64,000 bases of DNA from the NCBI GenBank assembly GCA_949126835.1, contig OX421497.1, forward strand, positions 29,826,742 to 29,890,741. The letters are read 5' to 3'. A program made the position numbers and the translations under genes. Each line of letters starts with the position of its first letter. Position 1 is the first letter of the stretch. The notes beneath the pieces are model-generated. The model did not search any database, was not told the DNA's origin, and was given only the letters and a program-made list of their open reading frames with translations. Of the stretch, positions 25,801-40,800 are shown in pieces. The DNA is from Anisus vortex. Its lineage: Eukaryota; Mollusca; Gastropoda; Planorbidae.

Positions 25801-28800
25801 TACTGTTTTTTTCGAACATTGACATTGTTTTTCATATATGTTATCCAATTCTGTGGAAAGATAAAATATTTTATACATAATTATTTTATATAAAATAGTA
25901 TCAATTTATTTTGACTGAGGATCTATCCTGATTTTGCCACGATTGATCTTTAGCGTTTGAGTATTTAATTTTTCGAACGACTAGCTGAAAAGTTGAAAGT
26001 TTGAAAATAAAAAAATTCATATTAGTTTTTTTATGATGAACAGTTGTTATAGGGCAAATTCTTGACTTCGGTATATTCTAGACCTAGAAAAGTTTATCTA
26101 TAAATAAAAATATAATTCTGCTCTTTTCATATGTTAATGCAAAACAATTGTTTGATGTAATAATTATCTTGCTTATGTGTCAGTGATATACGATTTTTTA
26201 GCAACCAATTATATCTATCTATAAAAGGTCATATACTAAATTACTATTGAACAGCATCAACTGTTCATACTTTTCTATTAAACTATATAATTATGACACG
26301 CCAAAAAACAAAATACAAAAATTATTAAATATAATATGAGTTTATGAAATGATAATAGTCAATTATATAATGAAACATTGATCTGACATTTTATATCTTG
26401 CCCTAATGAAATATAATAAAGAAAGTACTCGGCCATGAATAGGCGTTGGTTGATCTAGTTACAATGTTTTATAAACACTATCAAACTTAACAATTAAGCG
26501 GCTACTTTTATAGCAAACAATTTAGCGCTGTACAAAATTTAGCAGAACAAAGCATGGCAAATGCATAATTTCATTTTGACATAATAGTGTTGGGGTTAGA
26601 ATAATCGGAGAGACTATATTTCAGACACATCTTGAGATTTCACAGGTAAATTGTGCTTAATATAATTGTACAGATAAACTGAATTAACTCAACTACTGTT
26701 TGAACTCAGCTACTGTTTAAACTCAGCTACTGATTGAAAACAGCTACTTAATGCGCCCAGCTACCAAACTCAGCTATAATAGATTGAACTCAGCTACAGA
26801 TTGTGCTAAGCTAATGTTTGATCTCAGATACTGATTGATCTCAACTATAATATATTGAAGTCAGCTACTTATTTAACTCAGCTGCTGATTGAGTTAAGTT
26901 ATACATCGTATTAAGAACATGCCTGAACTCAGCTACTGATTAAACTAAGCTACAGATTGAGGTAAGCTATTAATTGATTTCAGTTACTGGTTATACTAAG
27001 CTAATAATTTATTTCAGCTATAATTGATTAAACTCAGCTACATATTGTGATTAGATAATGTTTGAACTCAGCTACTTGTTGAACTCAGATAATTATGAGC
27101 TCATCTACTTATTAAGCTCAGCTACTGATTAAGCTCAGCTACTGATTAAGCTCAGCTTTTTATTAAGCTCAGCTACTGATTGATCCCAGCTTCTGATTAA
27201 ACTCAGTTACAAATTGAGCTAGGCTATTAATTGATTTCAGGTATTTGTTGAAATCTGTTAATAATTGAACTCAGCTAGAGATTAAACTCAGTTACTGTTT
27301 GAACTCACTAACTCAGCTACTGATTGAATTCAGTATATAACTCAGCTACAGATTTAACTCAGCTTCTTATTTAACTCAGCTACTGTTAAGCTAGTAATTC
27401 ATTTCAGCTATAATAGATTTAACACTTCTACTAATTGGACCATTTTACTGGTTGAATTCAGAAGCTATTTGAGCTCAGCAACTATTTGGCAACTCTGTGT
27501 AAAAAATATATTGTCTAGCAATAAACTAACATGTCAATTTGTGTGATTTTGCTTTTTATTGTACAATCACACTAGATCTTTAAATGTTTTAAGTCTATTG
27601 CAAATTGTATACATATTATGTATATTGTCATGTATTAATAGCGCCCCGATCTCTCTCTTAACGCGAGTTTTGTGGGAGGTACTAAGGCTTAGACTTCTAG
27701 GAATCCACTCTTGTGCCGACCTCAAATTCTCAGAATGGCGAGGAATAGTTTATTATTTCTCGTACAGGGGAGTTTATATTACAACTATCGTTTTTATTTT
27801 GAGTTGTGTAAATGATACCATTATTTTCACCCCTCCTAGTAATAGGTCTGTTCCCCGCTCTTCTCCGCGAGTATGTGATTCGTGTTGTCTTCAAAGCAGT
27901 TAGTTTCGAGATAATTTCTTTTGAGTCTCTTACGGACGCTTGTGTTTGCACTATTTTATTCTAACTGTATATAATCTTCATATTGTATATACTTGCACAT
28001 ATCATCTGAATTAAAATATCTTCTTGTTTGAATCATTTACACTGAAGCTTCCTTGTCAAGTTACTATTCTGCTATATTTTTTACACTACCATAATATATA
28101 TTTATTTACAACTACAACGTCAAGGAAAGGAACTGTTAGAACGCAAATCCTGAGTTTGTTCCCAGGAACATAAAAAGCTCGTGTAATACTGAAATATAAA
28201 TAATAATAACCAAAGTCTACCCTAGGACTAACGAGAATTATCAACAACATTTACACGGCTCTGACCACAAGGGGAATGTGGTCGTAACAATATTATATCT
28301 AAAACAAAAATGCTGATTTTTATATCTATTACAGCAATCAAAATATTTATTTGTTACTCAATTAAACAATAACTTACCACAATGATTCTGTTCAAACTCA
28401 TTCTGTTTTTTTTCATTATCTAGGAAGTTTTTTTCGTAATTTTGAGATAAATGCTTGTCACCTGTTCAAAAAAAAAGTAAGTAAAACACGTTTACTGAGC
28501 TGTAACTAGGACCGTGTGGCCTTAAGGGTGTCTGTGTACTTGCCCCATGAGACACTCAATAACCGCACTATAAGCTAATAAATCTAAAAGTACATGTACA
28601 ACAGCAAGAAGAAATTTGTAACTGGACTGTTTTATTAGACTGGCACGATATATTTATTTAGAGTTACAGCTTCACTATTAACACTGCTGAATAAATTCAC
28701 GATTTTTTTTATTTTGTTGTATTGTTGTATTTGACAACAACGTTTTTAAAATCAATCACCAGTAAGAGGAGAACCTTTAACATTGATACCGGTTAAATGG

Positions 28801-31800
28801 GTTAACATTTGGCCATCGGGGAAATTTTTTTTACCACGTCTCAAGATAACTTTAGCCACCTCACAAAATACCACACAAAAAAAAGCCTTTATTATCCAGC
28901 ATAATTTTCTCTAATATTATTACCCATCAACGTTACTAGACCTACATGTTTTCAAGTCAAATCTTGAGCTCTGTCAGTTGTAACATTTACAATCTTCTGC
29001 CAATAAAGATATTTCAACACTGTTATCAATAGCACTGAATATGTCATGGTCTCTGATTGTGTCTTTAAGTGACTAAACTATCAGTAACAGAGAGTTTGAA
29101 ATAAATATTATTTCACTTATAAGTATAAATAATTGATAACTATCATATACATCACTACGCTCATCTATTGCAAGAGAGAATTTAACAATGTTTACTTGTA
29201 AATTGAACAATATGCATCAAATTTTCACTTATCTTGTTAAAACGCCTGAGTACAGTTCACTTTGATAAAGTGATGTCATTTATTTTGTATTATTATGGAC
29301 ACATAATGTTTGCTTCATCTAGAAAACAATTTTAATTAAATCGACATCATCTGTTTAACAGAACAAGACTAGCCTGTTGCAGCATCTTGAATGACTTGAA
29401 TGAAACATTATTTAGTTTGCTGTTTTTTCTAAATTGTTCATTATCTCAAGATTTTCCCCTATACTCTCTTAAGTTTTTAAATGGTATGCGAAACTGCAAT
29501 GTTATTGTCGATATTATTTTTTCTTATTATTTAACAACGTACCTAATTATTTAATTAGTATTCAGTAGTTGAATTAAGACATTTGTATAAATGTTATAAA
29601 TGAAGACAGCCACTGACTCATGAGAAAACAAGCAAACGTATTTGCTACCAACTTTTATAAAACAATACTTAGTCTTAATTGTCAATTCCTCGTTAAATGC
29701 ATTTTCAATCTTTCTTGTTTTAGTAACTCGCATTGTTTTAATAAGATTTTAACGTTGAAATTTAAATAAAATAATAAAAAAGAAACGAAACAAAAACTAC
29801 CTACGGCTATGTGTGAAAATATAATCTTTGGAATATGAGAAGTAAACTCAAAATAGATTTCAGAAATATATCGAGACGTCTACAACAAAGAACTGAATTA
29901 GAAGATTGAATAGTGGAAATAGTTTATAACAGCGAAAATCTTATAAATTAAGTATTTTCTTGCAAAAAAAAATGCTTTTATTCACCGGTGAGAAATGTTT
30001 CTCACAAAAGCATCCTTATTATTGAATTTCTACATGTCGATAAATATTTCTCAAAATTAAAATTGATACATTCGCATTTTAGCTTGATCGTACAAAGGCC
30101 AAAGCCTGTTTACAAAAATAGAACATTTGAAAGAACAAAAAATGTTCGAACATATTTATATTATATAAATGAAAATTTCGCCAAAAAACTTAGTAACGAA
30201 GTAAAATAATTATATTTATAAATGTCCTCGTGGGCCTACTAGTATCAGTTGCCGGGCCGCATGTGGCCGCGGTCAATAGTTTGCCCACCCCTGGGTAACA
30301 ACACGCATAGTCCTGACTTAATCGACTGTACGAGAACGCCAGGAAAATAAACACAAAGAAAAAAGTCAGGAGAATTAATAATAATAATAATTCGTATATA
30401 GCACATATAGGACAGTTCTATGCACTGACAACACTTACAGACAGTGTACAAACAACGAAGAACAGACGAAAATGGATATATGTACAGCATGCTACTGGAA
30501 TAGGTAAGTCTTCAGCCGGCTCCTGAAGGTTTCGAAGCTAGGGCTCTGGCGAAGCTGGAGTGGGAAGGGATTCAAGGCGGCCGGGCCCGCGTAGGAGAAT
30601 GCACGTTCGTCAGCGGACACTAGCTTCGCGCGAGGGATCCGAAGAGTCAGTGCGTCAGAAACCAAGCAAAGTGGACGGGATTGGGTGTAGAGCTCAAGAC
30701 AGGAGCTAAGGTAACCCGGGGCAGAGTCATTAAGACACTTGTAGCAGAGAGAATCCAGCCCTAAAGGGAGGAGGCCAAGAGGCAAGTTTGCATCGATTGC
30801 AATAATCCAAGCGGGAGAAGAGGAGAGAGATGACAAGCTTCACGCAAGCTTCCTGGGTGAGATGGCGACGGTTTGCGGCTATAGGACGCAGGTGGAAGAA
30901 GCAGGTTTTGAAGCCCACGTGAGGCTACATGGACAGAGTTGAGTCCAGATAGACGCCGAGGCTCTTGGCAGTTGGGGAGAAAGGCACAGTAGCTTCAGCC
31001 AGATGAAGATCGGTCGCAGTGAGGGAAGTGAACTTCTGTCTCGTTCCAACGACAAGAGCTTTGGTCTTCTCACTGTTCATCTTCAACGTGTTTTCAGTCA
31101 TCCAGTTTTTGATGTCCAAGAAACAAATGGAGATGGCAGCAAGGAGCTCCTCGAAGTCCTCGGGCTTGGTGCTGTTTTAGAGCTGGGCGTCATCGGCGAA
31201 AGAGATGTATATCAGGTTGTGGCGCTCGATGACAAGGGAGTGGGGTTGGGTGTACAGTTGAAAAGAATTAATAGAAATCAAGATATACCAAATTTAGCTT
31301 GGTAGTGAAGAAATATAGGAAACAACTTTACGTTTTTTTTTTTGAAAGTGTGAATAAAGATGGAGCAATTTACAGGTGTACATTTAACGGTCAACGCCTC
31401 ATACGGAGCTCTAGTACACAGTCATAATCTTTTAAACTGACGTTAAAACAGTTCTGCCATATAGCTCAGAAACTTGGAGGCTGACTAAAGCAAATCCTAG
31501 CGAAATCCAGTTATTAGTAAATAATACCTTCAACGATCATTAACAATTACATGGCTGGTGAAAATATCATGTGATAGCAGGTGCAAACACCTAGAAAAGA
31601 GCACATTGGCAAGGAGATCAAAAATCGAAAGTGGGGATAGATTTTTGAAAATATTAATTGGGCAATAGAAAATTGACAGACCCGGATTGACTGTTGGGAG
31701 TTCGATATTAAGCAAGGAAAAAAACAGCCAATCTCAAATAGACCTAACTGAGGGGCGCCCCTCAAAATCGACCCTGCTGGAGAGGTGTAATTACTGTCGA

Positions 31801-34800
31801 ATGCTCCTTAGGTGACACTCAGACTCAGGGTGAAGTCAAATAATTCAAGTTAAGAAATACTCTGCCGGCGACCGAACAGAACCAAATCCGAACTTTAAAG
31901 TCACGGAGTACGAACCCAACCGAATGAACTTAAATCAAAGGAACAAAACTACAAATATGTTTACTTTTTTCACTAGCTAGAATCAGTGATACCGCTCTAA
32001 ATTTTTAGAAAAAAAAAACAAGTTGAGCTCTAAAAAATACACAGAAAAGCCAATTTAAAATTAACATTGTGCCAGTGAACTATCTGCAGCAGCAGGGCCA
32101 TTTTAAGGATATTAGGGACCCTGTCCCCAAATTTATGTGGAAGGCAGGGGCAGGGGCTTGAATAGAGACTACGGTGAACACTTTGAAGATGTTGTGGCTA
32201 TTGTTCGCTGTTATGCTCTGCAATTTTAATAAGTCATAAAGAATCTCATTGAAGATGGAGTTGTTCTACTAATAACAGCTTATCAATGGGCATTAATTAA
32301 ATTATATCACCAAGTAATTGTTCTTTTGAGAGCCCTTAAAGCAGATTACAATAGATATTGTAGTGAAAATGAAAAGAGATGAATACAAAATACATTTGTA
32401 GGCAAATACCTGATTAAATATACCTGTAAATAGTAGCCTAAATTATATGCATGCATTTTATTGTTTACAATTTCTCTTTTATTTTAAAGATCTTTGATGT
32501 TAAAGATATGTATCAAATATTCTAACACTATTATTTTTACTTATATAAACAAAAATGAGTTTCAGTTTTGACCATATTACAAGATATACAATATTTTACA
32601 ATTGCATAGAAAAAACAACACATCTTAAGTATTTATTTGGGATTTATAAATATCAAATACAAGAACTTCGGTGACAGGTCACTTAATCCCAAGACATTTA
32701 ATCCCTAGCCACTTAATCCCCAGACATTTAAACATGGCTGTCAATTTTAGCAGTTATCTTATGGTATACTTATGGGCCCCCTAATTTTGTACTAATTAGC
32801 AGAATATTAATCATTCTAGTATATTCCAATTGATGATTTCTACGTTTGAAGATTTAAAAAAAACAGTCAAGGAGATAAAGTTTCGTCGTCACTTATCTCA
32901 GTATTGCCCCTGGCTTGATTGCTGGACAATGTTTATTTCACTTTGCCACCGGCGGCAACTCGCGGTTGGCTCTACCTTTGTTTGATACGGACGGTTCACT
33001 TTGGTGATAATAAGCACGACAGCACAGAGCAAAGTCCAAGGAAGAAGTATGTTGCATTAGCCAGGAGAATCGACAACATTGTACAGCGCTATGAGTCAAT
33101 GGATCATCTTCTGTATCTCCGATCTTTAGCTTACCTGTCATATTGATTTCAAACACTTAGCCCACAAACTCTTAGAACAATTTGTTATCATATGGATGAA
33201 CAACAATCAGTTTAATTTGATTTGAAGATCTTGTGTTAAAAAAACTTGAAACTGATGTTTAAATTTATTATAATATTTGATTTTTACAACATGATTTAAA
33301 TAATATTATTAATGCATTTAAATATTTATTATTAATTGTCACACTTGGAAAATAAATAAGTGAATATCGGACTATGAGATTTTGTGTTTAATATGAATTA
33401 TATTCATCTCTGATTTCATAATTCTATACCTAAAATTGCCTTTTTAAGGATTAATTGTCTGGGGATTAAGATACTAGGGATTAAGTGACTGAGGGATTAA
33501 GTGTCGGGGATTAAGTGACTGTGAACCAAGAATTTCTATTAAAAAAATATCCGTTTTTTTTTATGTTTTTTTTTTATTCGGTCTTTTTGTGTGTGTTATT
33601 TTATCAGTATTTCACGGAAGACATATTTTTTATATTTTCATGACGAACAATTGTAATTTTACTTTGTGTTTGCTTTGTCACAAAAGCTTAAAGACCAAGT
33701 GAAGAGGTTTTTCTCAAAGGAACGAGATTTGGAATAGCCTCATACGGCAGTGACGTATCACAAGGGAAATAAATAAATAAAAATAGACGCTATAAATCTA
33801 TATTTAACCATTTTGTTAAAAATAAGAACCGGGAAAAGATTCAAAACATGTGGCAATAGATTCAAAACACGTGACAATATTCATTTTTCCTAGTCGGAAT
33901 CCTTTATGTTACGTCACTTTCCTGTATTGCCGGAAATAAAAACATCTCAAATGGCTACGAGATTTGGAGTAATCATCCGAAAAACACACACATTTAAGTG
34001 CAAATATTGAACTAATTACTTAAAATGTATCTTTGATATTTTGTATAAATGTTTTTTTTAACATTCAGATACTGAATACACTATTTACTATCAAAATCAA
34101 ATGTTAACTCAATTTTGATAAAAAGCTCTTCACTTGGTCTTTAATTTTTTTTTTAGCTAACTATCCTCTCTCTGTCTTGTTTTCGCTCTTTCGTTCTCTC
34201 CACACTTCAAAAGAAGTAAATAATATTTATTTTATTCAAAAGTACTGAAGGTTTGGTATATTATATATTTAATATGATCAATATATTATATATTTAATAT
34301 GATCAATATATACAGCCTGTTGCAATGCTCGGATACTCATAAGAACCGAAACACTTTTCTTATCCCAATGCATATAAATACTATTTCTTTCCGAGTAGCA
34401 TTTGGGCATGTAATGGGTTGCCTGACCAATTATCACCAGTAACTTTAAATCATTTAAAACACTAATAAAACTGCAAGACTAGACTCGGACTACGGATGAA
34501 CATAGGGCGCAATAATATTCTTTATAGAAGGAGCGTCTGTAATATATAAGATAAGATGGTAATTTTTATAGAAATAGTAGTATGATTGATGAAAATTTTG
34601 AAAACTGCTTTATTTTTTTTTTATTTTTTTTTTATATTATATCAAAACTTGATCATCTTGAAAGTACTATATCAGCACAGGTTTATCCATTATAGTTTAA
34701 AGTCAAGGAGATCAAAAGTTATATATATTTTTTATGCTTACCCTCTTTAAGCCTAAGTTTAATTGACAAGTTATGCATTCCACAATATTGGCTTCTTAAC

Positions 34801-37800
34801 AGGGAAGTTCTACGTTTATCCATAGTTTTAGTAAAATTTATTTAGTTTGGTATTTACAGCGGCGTGAAACCAAAATCTTACATTTTGTTAATTAATTTCA
34901 CAAGCCGCTGTATATCGCTGGCTCTTTGTGGACGCGTGAGCAAATACAATTTCAATAATAACTCGGAAGGGTAACAACGAACAATACAATTTTACATAAA
35001 AAAAGGAAACTATAAAAGATGATTAGAGCTATATTAAAGGAAGGACAACTACTTGGACAATAAATAGTGTAAAAAGGGAGACTACTTACAGATTGCGGCC
35101 TCGTTCGAACTATCATTGCAGTGTTTGGTGTTGTCACAGAACATGGTAAGGTTTAGACAAGGGCCGTCCGTCGAACAGGGATACATATCCGGTGGGCATT
35201 TGGTATTGAAAACAGTTCCATTGACCGATTTAGTAGACGATGAAACTGTGAACACGATAAACCCGGGTAGTTAGACACATATGACTTTCGATCTACAGTA
35301 GCACATACAAATTTATAATATACTAGTTACAAAATAACTTGCACACCTATACATATACAGTAGGCACAAATGGCATTAGCTATAAAGTAGACACATAAGA
35401 ATTAGATGAACTACAGTATTTCGACAAGACACAAGAGTTTAGATACACAGTAGGCACAAAAGACATTAGTTATACATTTAAATCTCCAAAGCTTAAAAAT
35501 GACGTAGGAATCGTTTACAATTATCATGATTACAATTTTCAGATTCTTTAGGCCTATATAAATTTACTATTCAAATAACCAAATATTACACACAGGCACA
35601 CACCTACATAAAAATGCCCAACAAAATTATTAATGAACATTTAAATCATGAAATAAAAGATACGAAAACAGATGAACAATAGGCCTACGCCTTAGCACTT
35701 AGTCACAATTATTTTTTTTTAATATAAATATCTTCATCTTGTTCTATTAACACTAAACTTTACACATAATTATAATTTTAGTATTTTCTTTCTTTTACTT
35801 TTAAGACTATACCAGAGTATTGATTTAGGTTAAACATTCTATATCAACGATACATTAGTTTTAGCCTAGAGTAATGTCCGTGTTCCTAGTTGTATGTTAA
35901 ATGCGCTCTGAGCTTACATTATGTTTGTTGGCAGCGCTATACAAATATTATTATTACTACTGGTTATGCGCGTCAAAATGACGGAGAAACGAATGACTAC
36001 AATGTGTTTTGTTAAGAGAGAAAGAAAAGAGACTATTACAATAAAGACAATAAACGTTTCTTTTCGGTATTTAGTTTTTGTTATTTTTAATTGTTTCTGG
36101 TCCCCCATGACCCGGGCACCGGTACGGCGTACTGGAACCTTTTTCAATGTGCGGAAAAAATTATTACTTTTCTTGTATTTTAATGTCTATTATTAATTTA
36201 TTATATTATTAATTTCTTAAAATTGAATTATTTTAAAATTGCGCGCAATAAGAATTAAAATGTAAAATGCGAAATTGCTTTAAAAGTTAGGCAATCCATC
36301 ACTGTGTACCGGCACCTATTTTTTTTTTTTTTTTAAAGCAGTGAAAATAACAATAATTATCTAAAACGAAAAAAAAAACACAATACCAAACAATAAAATG
36401 GTAAAAAAATTAAAAAAGCGTAGATAATAATATTTCAATACCATAAAAACTAAAGTGAGAACGATTTTTTTCGGTATTTAATTTGTGTTCTTGCTTATTG
36501 TATTAATAAAACAGTGTTGAGAATGTTTCTTTTGGTATTTAGTTTTTGTTATTTTTAATTATTTCTGACCCTGGCATATGCATAAGAATTGTGGCCTCAA
36601 GGACTGGCGTAGTTGTGTAAACCGCCGATACATTCCCATTAAGAATATACTGGCGGGCGAACACATAGGGCACATTCCCCGTAGAGGGTCCGAGGTTCAT
36701 TACACTGCCAAGAGGCCACTGGTCTCAGTGGGGAGGAAGCAATGGACGCTGCAATCCCGTCTCGAGAACCAACCGGTGCCTGGATGCATGTATGTATAGT
36801 AAGCCTATAGGATTTGTGCTACCGGGTGACAGTGCAGGTTTACTGGCTAGCCACCACGATAATGATCCTTATGGGAACCGCAGTGAACGATCGCTGGGCT
36901 GCGGAAACCATCCCCGTTACACGACACGCCACGCCTTCGGTGGGTGGCTGGTGCCCGGACATAGATTGCTTAATCATAAGCGTTACGCCCTGGACACAAG
37001 AGCCGAAAGGCTCGTCCGTTGTTTTTTTAAGAGTCTTTTAAAATTCGAAATTAAATGTAGCGAACAGTTGTGTTAACTTGACTTGTTATTAATAATATTA
37101 AATTAACTATAATATACTATCTAAAAGAATAAAAAACATAAATACAAAACAATAAAAAAAGTAAATAATATAAACAAATTAGAAAATAATATTTCAATGC
37201 AATAAAAACTACATTGAGAAATATTTTTTCTGTAGTTAATTTTTTTACTTGCTTATTGTATCAATAAAACAGTACTGAGAATGTTTCTTTCGGTATTTAG
37301 TTTTTATTTTATATTGTTGCTGTCAAGCTTACGGTACCCGGTATTTGAAAGTAATCATTTTTTTAAAGTAAATCATTGAAACTCTTCAAGTCAAATTGAG
37401 GTGCGTAACTTTTAAATAAGGTCTCGCCACAATATAAAAAAACAACAGCATAATTGAGAAAACCCGAAAAGACCCTCGCGTTCAACATAGTGAATCTCGC
37501 GTTCAATATAGTAAATGAACGGAAACGGACAATTTCTATGTACGGTTATATTTATTTGTATAGATGGATATACTTTTTTTGATGTATAAAATCAACACAT
37601 TCTTGATTATAAGTCATAAAATAAAATTTTCTTTTGCAGGACGTTTGACACACATTTGACGGCGCCAGTAAAAAAAGGTCTTAAGTCCCTTTTTGGAAAA
37701 AAATGAGTTAGGACCATTGGTATAGCCCTATAGATATAATATAGCTTCAAGATATCACCAAAAAAGTATTAAAGCCTAAAAAGCGTTGTAATTACTGAGA

Positions 37801-40800
37801 TATTTAGGTTTGCAAAAAACATGGACAGTGAGAAAACGCTGTAAGTCTCTTTACAATTATAAAATGTTGTAAGTCCAGAAATCACCTGACTTTTACGACT
37901 GTCGTATGAAATAATAGAACAATCATTTGACAGTAACCAAGGCGATTAAAATCCAAACGAAAAACATGGAAAACCTACAAGAAGTAAGAGTTGACACATC
38001 ATTTACTTCCCCAAAAAGACGTAAAAAGGGGTATCAAAACAAGAACATTGGAAAAAGATCGAGTAAAAAAAAAATCAAGTGAGTAACACTGTGTGTGCAA
38101 CGCCCTCACATATAGGAGGGCAGATGGAGCATATGCCCGGGGGCGACGATTCTAGGTCTTAATATAGCACTAAAAGCCGTTACAGTATACAAGGGGGCGT
38201 TGCTGAAACTTTTGCCCTGGGACGCTACATAGGCTTGTGTGGGCTCTGTGTGTATGCCCTACTTTTGTGTGTATTAGAAATAGGGCGTTTGCAATCCCGT
38301 GACAAAAAGCACGTGATTTGTGTTTACTTTGAGTAATGGTGTACAATTAAATATGGCCGCTGTATTAATAAAGTTTCATATAGGCTCGAGCTTTTTTTAA
38401 ATGATGTGTTGTGTTTTAAGTCTTATTAAGATTTAAGCTGTATTATGTATTTTAAATAAAATAGGCTATTTTATTATTATCATAGACATAGATCATAGAC
38501 GATGTGAGCCTAATAGTGACTTGACTAGATAGCCTATTCACCAACAATATCACTTGACATCGTAGCCTAGCCTACGAAACATTTAAAGTGTAGGCCTATA
38601 AAGTGAAATTGAAAGTGTAAATAGGTCTAGCCGGCCCTAGCCTAATCACATTAATCAATTAATCTACAGTACTACTATTTACCTCCTTTTTTTTGAGTAG
38701 GATAGCCAATATTCAGATGTGAATTTTGCATGATAAAGAAGTACTTTACTTTCACCACGTTACGTTTGTACCTCAAGTGGGTTCTATATTTACACAAATA
38801 CGTCACTAAATTTACACAAAAAAACTTAAGCTCCGCCTACTGAGAACGCTCTATAGACATGTAGCTTAAAACAAAGATTTCAAATTTTTAAATGTCTGTT
38901 TTTTTAATATATTTTTAATAAAAAATATATTGATCTTACTTAAAATGTATTTTGCTTGTGTCTTTTTTAAAACATGACATATTGGGAGCGTTTCAAACTT
39001 TAAATTTGCGTTTTCTCAAGATGCGAAAAGTGAGACTTATAATCTTCTTTCACTGGCGCCGTCATTTGTTATGAGAGTCCAAACTTTAACCTTTAACGTT
39101 TGAGACTAGTTTGAGTGCGTCTGTTTCTTATGCTTAGACTGAAAGATCGCTGCAGTTTAAACGTTTATCTATTTCCAGGCAGATTCTGTCAATCATAGGC
39201 CTACCTAAAATGTTGCTTGCACAACGTGCAAACCTCCAATGATGGTTCGCGATCCATTCCAACCCGAGATCGCCAACCCAAGATCGGCAGGTTAATACGG
39301 AGAACGGTTCGTGTAGGATCGACGATCTGGTTTGCGAACCTGGGGTTCGGCCCGGTTAAGAAAGGCCTTAACGTAGCACACAGACTTGTTTCGAAGCAAA
39401 TAATCGAATAAGACCGGAAATGTTCTTCTTTTTTACCTTTTATGCATGCATAATCGTTAAGACTTGTCAATGTGCAGTTCTGTCCTAGTACTCGAACTGT
39501 GTATTTCTTATCATTGTACGCATTTTCGTTTGCGATCTTTTGTAATTGTAATATTCTAATACAAGGCCTTCTTGCTCACAATTTTGTGTTGCTGTATCGC
39601 TGTACTACAAGTTTTTTTTTTGGCGGATTTTTGAGATAGAGTTTGTATTTTGTATTTTTGTTTTATATCCTTTTTTTGGATATTATATTTTTTAACTTAA
39701 TTTTTGAGTCATTAAATTGTATTGTATGGTATCTTAACCTTGGCTTCTTTATATCTTTTTGTTAAGTTTTTTTTTGTTAACCTTTTAAAACACAAAATTT
39801 GTTAAGATTTTTTTTTACAATATACTATTTTTGTATATACTAAATCAAAATTGAATAAATACGTAATATAATGAATACAAAAATAGAAATGTATAGGCCT
39901 ACGCCAAAAATCGTTAACTTATAGATCGATATGTAAATGTTTGTAGGGGGGAAAACGAGAAAAAGACATGCAATTTATTGATCTGCTATTAAGGTATATT
40001 TTTAAAAATGTATGCACCGTTGTTTACATGCAAATTAATGTTAAAATACCAAACGAAGATCGCCCCATCCTTTGTACTTAGAGAGTGACGTGTAGGACAC
40101 CGTAAGCAGTACTGTAAGTAGAGGCGGACCTAATATCAGTTTCCGTTTCGGCGCCGAATGTAGGCAAATGGCCTGTTTCGGTGTAGTTTCTGTTTCGGCC
40201 GAATCCAAAAGTTAGCTTTCGGTTCGCTTTCAGTTTGCTTTCGGTTTCGACCGAAATTGATATTGACTTTCGGTCCATAGCCGAATATCTATTTTAACTT
40301 TCAAATTTCAGACTGCAACGCTAATGCATCATCTATTACTCTGATTATTGATGATTGTGAATAAAATTACACATATTACATGTCTCCGGTGGCTTGGCCA
40401 TGTTTTCAGGATGGCGGATGGGCAAATTCCACATGACCTGCTATATGCTGAGCTTGCTGAAGGCAAGAGAGCTACTCGCCGCCCCCAACTCAGGTTGATA
40501 GACGTCTGCAAGCGTGACCTAAAGGCTATAGATGTAGAGGTCGGAAACTGGGAGAACCTGGCTCAGCACAGAAGTAGTTGGAGAGGTACCCTACACACCG
40601 GTACAAATGCTACAGAGGGCAAACTTTGCCTTATCGCTGAGGATAAAAGTGCAGCGAAAAAAAGTAAAGAACATAGGCTGCCCCTGACAAACTCCAACGG
40701 TCCCGCTTTCAAGTGCCAGAGATGCGACAGAGCCTGTCTCTCAAGGATAGATTTCCACAGACACAGCCAATTTTGCAGGGCTGGCCAAATCACAGGAGCG

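Larger units (their letters stand above)
37639..39080 (+). mobile_element. 1.44-kb TIR transposon with nested MITE
   Basis: Inverted ends share ATTTGACGGCGCCAGT (37654 and, reversed, 39052), with similarity continuing inwards (TCTTAAGTC against ATTATAAGTC) and out to a GGAC/GTCC boundary. A basic exon-like frame lies at 37966-38078. A 572-bp MITE is inserted at 38281. Superfamily not determined. Confidence 0.6.
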
